NCBI RefSeq assembly: GCF_002007105.1
Contig: NZ_MVBC01000014.1
Location: forward strand, 62,001 to 126,000
Direction of reading: 5' to 3'
DNA: 64,000 nt
Source of the DNA: Hymenobacter sp. CRA2
Lineage (GTDB): Bacteria; Bacteroidota; Bacteroidia; Cytophagales; Hymenobacteraceae
Shown: positions 9,507 through 16,942 of the stretch, in pieces
Numbering within the stretch: the first letter of the stretch is position 1
How the letters are laid out: each line of letters opens with the position of its first letter
Translations under genes and position numbers: made by a program
Notes under the pieces: model-generated
The model's database searches: none
The model's input: only the letters and a program-made list of their open reading frames with translations
Told to the model about the DNA's origin: nothing

Positions 9507-9629
9507 ACGTCATACCGAGCTTGTCGAGGTATCTCGCGTGCTGACGTTGGATAGTAAAGTCATTGTTGAACAACGATATTATCGGTGGAAGTCAGCACGC
9601 GAGAGGCCTCGACAAGCTCGGCATGACGT
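9507..9629. repeat. Intergenic palindromic repeat (copy A)
   Basis: Two 39-base arms, 9507-9545 and 9591-9629, are inverted copies of each other with 3 mismatches, separated by 45 bases. The arms match sequences at 23709-23822 and partly at 42117-42229, so this is an interspersed REP/MITE-like family with no coding capacity. It sits in the 193-base gap before the Gfo/Idh gene. Confidence 0.85.
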
Positions 9630-9657
9630 GCAAAACTGACTTTCTCAACAACTCTGC

Positions 9658-10809
9658 ATGAAACTACGATTGGGAATGATTGGCGGCGGCCAGGGCGCGT
9701 TCATCGGGGCGGTGCACCGGCTAGCGGCCGCGCTGGATGGGCAGTACGAACTGGTAGCCGGCGCCTTCAGCAGCAACGCGGAAACGTCCCGAGCCAGCGG
9801 GCAGCTGCTGGGCCTGGCGCCCGGGCGCGTGTACGGCTCCTACCAGGAAATGCTGGCACAGGAGCAGGCCCGGCCCGAAGCCGAACGGGTGCAGGTCATC
9901 AGCATCGTGACGCCCAACCACGTGCACTTCGCCCCGGCCAGGCTCGCCCTGGAAAGCGGCTTCGACGTGGTGCTGGACAAGCCCCTGACTTTCTCGCTGG
10001 CCGAAGCCCGCGAGCTGGCGGCCGTGGTAGCCGCTACGGGCCGCCGACTCTGCCTCACGCACACTTACACCGGCTACCCCATGGTGAAAGAAGCCCGGGC
10101 GCTGGTAGCATCGGGGCAGCTGGGCCGCATCCGCAAAGTGTACGTGGAGTACCCGCAGGGCTGGCTGAGCCGCCTAGAGGAAGGCTCGGAAAACAAGCAG
10201 GCCGCCTGGCGCACTGACCCGGCCCGCAGCGGCGTGGCCGGCGCCATGGGCGACATCGGCACCCACGCTTTCAACCTGCTGGAGTACGTCACCGGCCTGC
10301 AGGTGGAGCAGCTCTGCGCCGATATCCACACCGTGGTGCCGGGCCGGCTCCTCGACGACGACGGCGCGGTGCTGCTGCGCCTCAGCGGTGCCGCCAGTGG
10401 CGTGCTGGTGGCTACCCAGGTAGCCGCCGGCGAGGAAAACAACCTGCGCCTGCGGGTGTACGGGGAGCTGGGCGGCCTCGACTGGCAGCAGGCCGACGCC
10501 AACACCCTGCTGGTGAAATGGCCCGACCGCCCCGCCGAAATTCGCCGTACCGGCGCCGCCTACCTCAGCACCGCCGCCCGCCACAACGCCCGCACCCCCG
10601 CCGGCCACCCCGAGGGCTACCTCGAAGCCTTTGCCAACATCTACCGCAACTTCGCCCTAACCCTGCAAGCCGAGCTGGCTGGGCAGCCGCCCGCGCCCGA
10701 AGCCCTGGACTTTCCCGGCATCGAGGAAGGCGTGCGTGGCATGGCGTTTATCGAAACCGTAATTGCCTCGGGCCGCTCCGCTGCGAAGTGGACCGAGCTG
10801 AGTGTGTAG
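9658..10809 (+). CDS. Gfo/Idh/MocA-family NAD(P)-dependent oxidoreductase
   Basis: 383 residues, no signal peptide, so cytoplasmic. Rossmann motif GMIGGGQGAF at the N-terminus, the lysine of the (E/D)KP motif in LDKPL (about residue 104), and the active-site segment GDIGTHAFNL with the usual Asp and His. The family moves hydride between NAD(P) and sugars or cyclitols. Here it would reduce or oxidise a keto-sugar released by the cluster. The stop is 6 bases before the next ATG, so it is translated with the 10816 isomerase. The substrate is unassigned. Confidence 0.9.
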   Translation: MKLRLGMIGGGQGAFIGAVHRLAAALDGQYELVAGAFSSNAETSRASGQLLGLAPGRVYGSYQEMLAQEQARPEAERVQVISIVTPNHVHFAPARLALESGFDVVLDKPLTFSLAEARELAAVVAATGRRLCLTHTYTGYPMVKEARALVASGQLGRIRKVYVEYPQGWLSRLEEGSENKQAAWRTDPARSGVAGAMGDIGTHAFNLLEYVTGLQVEQLCADIHTVVPGRLLDDDGAVLLRLSGAASGVLVATQVAAGEENNLRLRVYGELGGLDWQQADANTLLVKWPDRPAEIRRTGAAYLSTAARHNARTPAGHPEGYLEAFANIYRNFALTLQAELAGQPPAPEALDFPGIEEGVRGMAFIETVIASGRSAAKWTELSV

Positions 10810-10815
10810 CCGCGT

Positions 10816-11868
10816 ATGAAGACCATCAAAGGACCCGGCATTTTCCTGGCCCAGTTTATCGGCGAGCAGGCGCCCTTCAACAGCCTGCCCGCTATGTGCG
10901 AGTGGGCCCGCGGCCTGGGCTACCACGGCGTGCAGCTGCCCACTACGGATAGCCGCTTTATCGACCTGCAGCTGGCGGCCGAAAGCCAGACCTACGCCGA
11001 CGAGCTGCGCGGCACCGTGCAAGCAGCCGGCCTGCAAATCACCGAGCTGTCGACGCACCTGCAGGGCCAGCTGGTAGCCGTGAACCCGGCCTACGACGCC
11101 TTGTTCGACGGCTTCGCGCCCGAGGCGGTGCGCGGCAACCCTGCCGCCCGGCAGCAGTGGGCCGTGCAGCAGCTCAAGTACGCCGCCCAGGCCTCGCAGC
11201 GGCTTGGGCTGACGGCCCATGCCACCTTCAGCGGGGCCCTGCTCTGGCCCTACGTGTACCCCTGGCCCCAGCGCCCAGCCGGACTCGTGGAGACGGGCTT
11301 CGCGGAGCTGGGGCGGCGCTGGCGGCCTATTCTGGACGAGTTTGACCGTTGCGGCGTGGACGTGTGCTACGAAATCCACCCCGGCGAGGACCTGCACGAC
11401 GGCGTGACCTACGAAATGTTCCTGGAGCAGGTCGGCCAGCACCCGCGCGCCTGCCTGCTCTACGACCCCTCGCACTTCGTGCTGCAGTGCCTCAACTACC
11501 TGGAGTACATCGACATCTACCACGAGCGAATCCGGGCCTTCCACGTGAAGGACGCCGAGTTCAACCCCACCGGCCGCCAGGGCGTGTACGGCGGCTACCA
11601 GAGCTGGGTCGACCGCGCCGGCCGCTTCCGCTCCCTGGGCGACGGGCAGGTCGACTTCAAGGCCATTTTCAGCAAGCTCGCCCAATACGACTACCCCGGT
11701 TGGGCCGTGCTGGAGTGGGAGTGCGCCCTGAAGCACCCCGAAGACGGCGCCCGCGAAGGCGCGACCTTCATCCAAGACCACATCATCCGCGTGACGGACA
11801 AAACCTTCGACGATTTTGCCGCCGCAGGTACCGATGCGGCCCGCAACCAAGCCTTGCTAGGCCTTTAA
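10816..11868 (+). CDS. Cytoplasmic TIM-barrel sugar phosphate isomerase/epimerase
   Basis: 350 residues, no signal peptide. TIM-barrel, xylose-isomerase-like superfamily, with metal-ligand segments CYEIHPGEDLHDG, LLYDPSHF, AFHVKDAEF and VLEWECALKHP. It is longer than the 6158 and 13665 paralogues and, unlike them, is cytoplasmic. It begins 6 bases after the Gfo/Idh stop, so the two probably act in sequence on an imported sugar. The reaction cannot be fixed from sequence; isomerisation or epimerisation of a keto-sugar is the family-based inference. Confidence 0.9.
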   Translation: MKTIKGPGIFLAQFIGEQAPFNSLPAMCEWARGLGYHGVQLPTTDSRFIDLQLAAESQTYADELRGTVQAAGLQITELSTHLQGQLVAVNPAYDALFDGFAPEAVRGNPAARQQWAVQQLKYAAQASQRLGLTAHATFSGALLWPYVYPWPQRPAGLVETGFAELGRRWRPILDEFDRCGVDVCYEIHPGEDLHDGVTYEMFLEQVGQHPRACLLYDPSHFVLQCLNYLEYIDIYHERIRAFHVKDAEFNPTGRQGVYGGYQSWVDRAGRFRSLGDGQVDFKAIFSKLAQYDYPGWAVLEWECALKHPEDGAREGATFIQDHIIRVTDKTFDDFAAAGTDAARNQALLGL

Positions 11869-11883
11869 TCCCGCTTGCCACCC

Positions 11884-12360
11884 ATGAAAAAAGCCTTACT
11901 CCTCCTCAGTTGCTGCGCCTTGTTCACCGCCTGCAGCTCCGAGCCAGATAAATCCGCCGCCCAGGAATCCTACACGCTGGCCGATCAGCCCGACCCGATG
12001 GCGGCGGCCGACAGCACCACCGGCGCCAACGTCAGCGCCGTGGCTCACCAGCCGCAGGTAGATACCAGCGTCACCAAAATCGGCACGGCGCCCACCGGCG
12101 GGGCAGTCGGCGCGGGCGCCAAGCTCATTGCCGGCTCCGACTGCACCGGCTGCCACCGCGAAAACGACAAGCTGCTGGGCCCCGCCTACCAGGCCGTGGC
12201 CCAGAAATACCCCGCCAACGAGGCCAACGTGACCATGCTGGCCAACAAAATCATCAGCGGCGGCAAGGGCAACTGGGGCGACATTGCCATGACCCCGCAC
12301 CCCGATCTGCCCAAGGCCCAGGCCGAGGAAATGGTCCGCTACATTCTCAGCCTGAAGTAA
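11884..12360 (+). CDS. Lipoprotein c-type cytochrome
   Basis: 158 residues from the ATG at 11884; a TTG at 11875 is an alternative, but the ATG gives a standard signal. Signal peptide with lipobox FTAC, an acidic Ala/Thr-rich linker, then one class I cytochrome c domain: haem site CTGCH (Cys87, Cys90, His91) and probable axial Met136 in AMTPHP. It should be anchored on the periplasmic side. The position inside the GMC dehydrogenase cluster fits the cytochrome subunit of a three-part sugar dehydrogenase, as in known glucoside 3-dehydrogenases, but it could equally feed a terminal oxidase directly. Confidence 0.9.
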   Translation: MKKALLLLSCCALFTACSSEPDKSAAQESYTLADQPDPMAAADSTTGANVSAVAHQPQVDTSVTKIGTAPTGGAVGAGAKLIAGSDCTGCHRENDKLLGPAYQAVAQKYPANEANVTMLANKIISGGKGNWGDIAMTPHPDLPKAQAEEMVRYILSLK

Positions 12361-12402
12361 ACCGCCCACTCTGCTCCTTCTCACCGCATTCCCCTCCCGA
12401 TT

Positions 12403-13656
12403 ATGACTGCCACCATCCGGATTAAGCTGTCCATCATGATGTTCCTGGAGTTTTTCATCTGGGGCGCGTGGTTCGTGACGCTGGGCACCTACCTGCTGCG
12501 CAACCTGCACGCCACCGGCACGCAGGTGGGCGTGGCGTTCCTGACGCAATCCATCGGGGCCATCGTGGCGCCGTTCATCATCGGGCTGATTGCCGACCGG
12601 TTTTTCTCGGCCCAGAAAATCCTGGGCGTGCTGCACCTGCTCGGCGCCGGCCTGCTCTGGCGCGCCTCCGTGGCTCCCGACTTCGGCGCGTTCTACCCGA
12701 GCATCCTAACTTACATGGTGCTCTACATGCCCACGCTGGCGCTGGTCAACTCCATTGCCTTCCGGCAGATGCAGAACCCGCAGAAGGAGTTTGCGCCCAT
12801 CCGGGTGCTGGGCACGCTGGGCTGGATTGTGGCGGGGCTGACCATCGGCTGGCTGAACTGGGAACAGCGCGACAACCTGCAGGCCACGTTTACCATGGCC
12901 GCGGCGGCCTCGGCGCTGCTGGGTTTGTTCAGCTTCACCTTGCCGGCCACGCCGCCCGTCAAGCGCGGCCAGTCCAGCTCTGTCGGCGACCTGCTCGGCC
13001 TCGACGCCATCGGCCTGCTGCGCAACCGCTCCTACCTGATTTTTTTCCTGGCATCGGTCGCCATCTGTATTCCGCTGGCCTTCTACTACGGCTTCACCAA
13101 CCCCTTCCTGAACGAAGTGGGCATGAAAAGCGCCGCCGGGGTGCAGAGCCTGGGCCAGGTGTCGGAGCTGCTGTTTATGCTGGCCATTCCGTTGTTTTTC
13201 AGCCGGCTGGGCGTGAAGAAAATGCTGGCCATCGGCATGGCGGCCTGGGTGCTGCGCTACGTGTGCTTCGCCTACGGCAACGTGGAAGGCGGCTACTGGA
13301 TGCTCATTGCCGGCATCGTGCTGCACGGCATCTGCTACGACTTCTTCTTCGTGACGGGGCAGATTTACACCGACAACCTGGCGGGCGAGCAGTTCAAAAG
13401 CTCGGCGCAGGGCTTCATCACCCTGGCCACTTACGGCGTGGGCATGCTGATCGGCACGCTGCTCTCGGGCCGCATCTTCGACGCGTACCAAAGCTCCGCC
13501 GGCAGCCACGACTGGCGCATGATCTGGCTGATTCCGGCCGCCATTGCCGGGGCGGTGCTGGTCGTGTTTCTGCTCTTGTTCCGCGAGCGGGGCACGGTAG
13601 CAGCTACGCCGGCCGTCGGAGCTGAACCGGCGCCGCAGCTCACCACCGCTAGCTAG
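12403..13656 (+). CDS. MFS transporter, nucleoside permease (NupG/XapB) family
   Basis: 417 residues, close to the about 418 of NupG, with some 12 hydrophobic segments and the family N-terminus (FLEFFIWGAWFVTLGTYL). NupG-type carriers are proton symporters in the inner membrane. In Bacteroidota, members are often found in sugar clusters next to TIM-barrel isomerases and Gfo/Idh enzymes, where a sugar rather than a nucleoside is the probable cargo. Eight bases separate its stop from the next ATG, so it is co-transcribed with 13665-14552. Confidence 0.9.
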   Translation: MTATIRIKLSIMMFLEFFIWGAWFVTLGTYLLRNLHATGTQVGVAFLTQSIGAIVAPFIIGLIADRFFSAQKILGVLHLLGAGLLWRASVAPDFGAFYPSILTYMVLYMPTLALVNSIAFRQMQNPQKEFAPIRVLGTLGWIVAGLTIGWLNWEQRDNLQATFTMAAAASALLGLFSFTLPATPPVKRGQSSSVGDLLGLDAIGLLRNRSYLIFFLASVAICIPLAFYYGFTNPFLNEVGMKSAAGVQSLGQVSELLFMLAIPLFFSRLGVKKMLAIGMAAWVLRYVCFAYGNVEGGYWMLIAGIVLHGICYDFFFVTGQIYTDNLAGEQFKSSAQGFITLATYGVGMLIGTLLSGRIFDAYQSSAGSHDWRMIWLIPAAIAGAVLVVFLLLFRERGTVAATPAVGAEPAPQLTTAS

Positions 13657-13664
13657 CCCGCGTT

Positions 13665-14552
13665 ATGGCTGCTGCCTGGAACCGTCGTGCTGCCCTGAAA
13701 GGCCTGCTGGCCGGCGCGGCTACCGTGGGCACGGCCGGCCTGGCCGGGGCCTGCCGCGCCGATGACAAGCCAGCTGCCGCCGCGAACCTGAAGAACAACC
13801 TGCGCCACTCGGTGTGCCGGTGGTGCTTTCAGGATATGCCGCTGGAGCAACTCTGCGCCGCCGCGAAGCAAATCGGCATCAGCGGCATCGACCTGGTGGG
13901 ACCGAAAGACTGGCCGACGCTCAAAAAGTACGGGCTGGACTCGCCCATGTGCAACGGGGCCGAAATCAACCTGACCGACGGCTTCAACGACTCACGGTTT
14001 CACGCGCAGCTGCAGAAACAGTACCGCGAGATGATTCCGCTGGTGGCCAAGGCGGGCTACACCAACCTGATCTGCTTTAGCGGCAGCCGGCGCGGCATGT
14101 CGGATGAAGCTGGCTGGGCCAACTGCGTGCGGGGCCTGCAGCCCCTGCTGGCCCTGGCGGAGCGGCACAAGGTGGTGCTGGTGATGGAGCTGCTCAACAG
14201 CAAAATCGACCACCACGATTACCAATGCGACCAGACGCGCTGGGGCGTGGAGCTAGCTAAGCGGCTCGATTCGGAGCACTTTAAGCTGCTCTACGACATC
14301 TACCACATGCAGATCAACGAGGGCGACGTCATCCGCACCCTCACCGAGTACCACCCCTACATTGCCCACTACCACACCGCCGGCGTGCCCGGCCGCCACG
14401 AAATCGAAGACGCGCAGGAGCTGAACTACCCAGCCATCATGCGGGCCATCAAGGCCACCGGCTTTCAGGGCTACGTAGCCCAGGAGTTCATGCCCCAGCA
14501 GCCCGATAAGCTGGCTTCCCTGCGCCGCGCCGTGCAGCTCTGCGACGTGTGA
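13665..14552 (+). CDS. Exported hydroxypyruvate-isomerase-like TIM-barrel protein
   Basis: 295 residues with a Tat-like signal (NRRAALKGLLAGAA) and a possible lipobox GAC near residue 30. The mature part fits the hydroxypyruvate isomerase-like branch of the xylose isomerase superfamily: metal-ligand segments VMELLNSK, LYDIYHMQI, HYHTAGVPGR and YVAQEFMP. It is the second exported TIM barrel in the cluster, along with 6158-7042. A periplasmic isomerase or eliminating lyase for keto-sugars is the inference. Hydroxypyruvate is an unlikely substrate outside the cytoplasm. Confidence 0.87.
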   Translation: MAAAWNRRAALKGLLAGAATVGTAGLAGACRADDKPAAAANLKNNLRHSVCRWCFQDMPLEQLCAAAKQIGISGIDLVGPKDWPTLKKYGLDSPMCNGAEINLTDGFNDSRFHAQLQKQYREMIPLVAKAGYTNLICFSGSRRGMSDEAGWANCVRGLQPLLALAERHKVVLVMELLNSKIDHHDYQCDQTRWGVELAKRLDSEHFKLLYDIYHMQINEGDVIRTLTEYHPYIAHYHTAGVPGRHEIEDAQELNYPAIMRAIKATGFQGYVAQEFMPQQPDKLASLRRAVQLCDV

Positions 14553-14589
14553 GCCGCCCCTACCCTCTTTCCCGACTAGATTTGCCTTG

Positions 14590-15363
14590 ATGAAGCTGCC
14601 CTTCCTTGTCTTTGCTCCTTTACTTGTAGGTTTTGCCATGACGGCCCACGCGCAACAAGCAGCCAAACCGGAGGACACCGAAGTGTGGCAGCCGGTGCCG
14701 AAAACGGTGGCAGGCAAGCTGCAAGCCACGCCGCCGCCTAAGGGAGCCATCGTCCTGTTCAGTGGCCAGGACCTGCGCGAGTGGGTATCGGCCGCTGACC
14801 GCACGCAGCCGGCCCGCTGGCAGGTCGCCGACGGCTTGCTCACGGTGGACAAAACGGTGGGCAACATCGAAACCAGGCGCACCTTCACCAATTACCGGCT
14901 GCACCTGGAGTGGCGGGTACCGGCCGGCATCACCGGCAAGGCCCAGGCCCGGGGCAACAGCGGCGTATTTCTGGCTTCGCTGGGGCCCGGCGACGTGGGC
15001 TACGAGCTGCAAGTACTGGATTCGTATCAGAACCCGACCTACGTCAACGGCATGGCGGGCAGCATTTACAAGCAGCTGATTCCGCGGGCCAACCCCGCGC
15101 GCAAGCCCGGCGAGTGGCAGTCGTACGACGTGCAGTGGACGGCACCCACGTTCAAGCCCGACGGCGCGCTGCAAACGCCCGCCCGCGTGACGGTAAAGTT
15201 CAACGGCGTAGTGGTCCAGAACAACGTTGCCCTGGCCGGCCCCACGCTCTACATCGGCCAGCCGCACTACCAGGCGCACGGCCCGTCGCCCATCAAGCTG
15301 CAGGCGCACGGCGACCCCAGCGAGCCGATCAGCTTCCGCAACATCTGGGTGCAGGAGCAGTAG
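14590..15363 (+). CDS. Secreted DUF1080 protein (3-keto-disaccharide hydrolase family)
   Basis: 257 residues from the ATG at 14590. A Sec signal peptide ends near AHAQQ, then comes a single lectin-like jelly-roll of the DUF1080/3-keto-glucoside hydrolase family: LFSGQDLREWV, RGNSGVFLASL, YELQVLDSY, then a C-terminal FRNIWVQEQ strand. Characterised relatives cleave 3-keto-glycosides or hydrate the glycal made from them. Its presence ties the whole 6.1-15.4 kb cluster to 3-keto-sugar chemistry in the periplasm. It is the last gene of the same-strand run. Confidence 0.9.
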   Translation: MKLPFLVFAPLLVGFAMTAHAQQAAKPEDTEVWQPVPKTVAGKLQATPPPKGAIVLFSGQDLREWVSAADRTQPARWQVADGLLTVDKTVGNIETRRTFTNYRLHLEWRVPAGITGKAQARGNSGVFLASLGPGDVGYELQVLDSYQNPTYVNGMAGSIYKQLIPRANPARKPGEWQSYDVQWTAPTFKPDGALQTPARVTVKFNGVVVQNNVALAGPTLYIGQPHYQAHGPSPIKLQAHGDPSEPISFRNIWVQEQ

Positions 15364-15413
15364 GATACTGGCCAAAGGTTCAGTCCCGACGCGCTGCCGC
15401 CGTTTGCCGCTTC

Positions 15414-15650
15414 TTGCGCGCCCCCGAAAGCCACGGGAACTACATCGGTACCAGCAGCCCGATTGACTTTCACCGCTATACGCTGGCCGTGGAGCACCAA
15501 ACGGCCTTCAACCCGCGCACCATATTCGCAGTCCTGGGTAAGGCAGAAGTGCCCGTGTACCAGCAGGACGAAAACGGCCGGTCTGTGCCCATCCTGGTAA
15601 TGGAGCAAATGGGGCTAAAGCAAGCTGGGCCGGTACTCAGCTGCCGATAA
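15414..15650 (+). pseudogene. Possible gene remnant in the DUF1080/RM gap
   Basis: The 352-base gap 15364-15715 has one frame that reads like real protein, about 78 residues from a TTG at 15414 to the stop at 15650 (includes SSPIDFHRYTLAVEHQTAF). There is no ATG and the frame runs on upstream into the DUF1080 gene out of frame. I do not recognise the family. It may be the tail of a gene lost by deletion, or chance. Confidence 0.35.
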
Positions 15651-15715
15651 GTACGGCAAATAACGGCCCAGCTACCTATCTTCCGGGCCCCTTCGCTTAC
15701 CCGCTATCCGTACCC

Positions 15716-16942
15716 GTGACTTACGCTGATTTTGAAGCCCGCTGGAAACCTGCCGGCGGTGCCGAACGGGCCAACTACGGCCTGTTCCTGCAAGACCTCT
15801 GCGACCTGCTGGGCGTGCCCCGGCCCGACCCCACCACCGACGACCCCGCCCAGGATGCCTACGTACTGGAGCGGGCCGTGCAGTTCAACGACGGCCCCAG
15901 GAAAAGCACCGGCCGCATCGACCTCTACAAGCGTGGCTGCTTTGTGCTGGAAACCAAACAGGGCACCGACACGCCCGACCAGCAGCAGAAGGCCCAGCGC
16001 GCCGAACTGGGCCTGGAAGCCAACAAGCGCCGCAAGGGCCACGCCGTGCGCGGCTCCGCCAAGTGGGCCGAAATGATGCAGGCCGCCCGCCAGCAGGCGC
16101 TGGGCTACGTGCGCGCCCTGCCCGCCGACGAACCGCGCCCCCTGTTTGTGCTGGTGGTGGATGTGGGCTACTGCATCGACGTGTACAGCAACTTCGCCGG
16201 GGTTGGGGATTCGTTTGTGCCCTTCCCCGACCAAATCCGGTTTCGGCTGCTGCTGCCCCAGCTGGCCGAGGACAGCACCCGCGCGCTGCTGCGCCAAATC
16301 TTCCTCGACCCCAAGGCCCTCGACCCCAGCCGCCGCGCCGCCCGCGTCACGCGGGAGCTGGCCGGGCGGCTGGCCCGCCTGTCGGCGCAGCTGGAGCAGG
16401 CCGGCCACCATACCGACGTGGTAGCGCAATTCCTGATGCGCTGCCTCTTTACCATGTTTGCCGAGGATACCGGGCTGATACCCAAAACCTCGTTTACGGG
16501 CGTGCTGACGGAGTACCGTACCCCCGAGCTGCTGCCCTTCCTGCCCGACGTGCTCAGCAACCTGTGGCGCACCATGGATACCGGCGGCTTCTCCTCGGAG
16601 CTGAAGGCCCGGATCAAGCGCTTCAACGGCAAGCTGTTCCACGACACCACCGCCCTGCCCCTCAACGCCGACCAGGCCGAGCTGCTGCTGCAGTCGGCCA
16701 AGGCCGACTGGACGGAAGTAGAGCCGGCCATTTTTGGTACGCTGCTGGAGCGGGCCCTCGACCCCAAAGAGCGGCACAGCCTGGGCGCGCACTACACCCC
16801 GCGCCGCTACGTGGAGCGGCTGGTGCTGCCCACCGTGCTGGAGCCGCTGCGCCGGGAGTGGGCTGCCGCGCAGGCCGCCGCCTGGAGGAAGGCCAAAGCA
16901 AGGAAGCCCGCGCCGAGCTGGTACGCTTCCTGTCGCGCCTGA
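15716..16942 (+). pseudogene. MmeI-like type IIL restriction-modification enzyme, N-terminal half (frameshifted)
   Basis: 408 residues before an early stop. The start holds a PD-(D/E)XK nuclease: Asp69-x9-Glu79-x-Lys81 (RIDLYKRGCFVLETK), the same spacing as in MmeI. A helical linker follows and the frame reaches the conserved segment GAHYTPRRYVERLVLP, which precedes the methyltransferase domain. From about base 16880 the frame becomes meaningless (Lys/Ala/Pro-rich) and stops at 16942. The continuation lies in the -1 frame, so the intact gene would be 15716-19167, about 1150 residues, giving one protein that both methylates and cuts DNA. As read, this half has a nuclease but no methyltransferase or specificity domain. 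Confidence 0.88.

Noticed and set aside
9507-9629. CRISPR-like array
   Set aside because: Only two inverted arms, not regularly spaced direct repeats; no cas genes.
10657-11850. 397-residue minus-strand frame opposite the TIM-barrel isomerase
   Set aside because: The plus strand has the metal-ligand pattern of the family; the minus frame has none.
16870-16900. Programmed -1 frameshift in the restriction gene
   Set aside because: No X-XXY-YYZ slippery site and no clear stimulatory hairpin were seen; a mutation or sequencing error is simpler.
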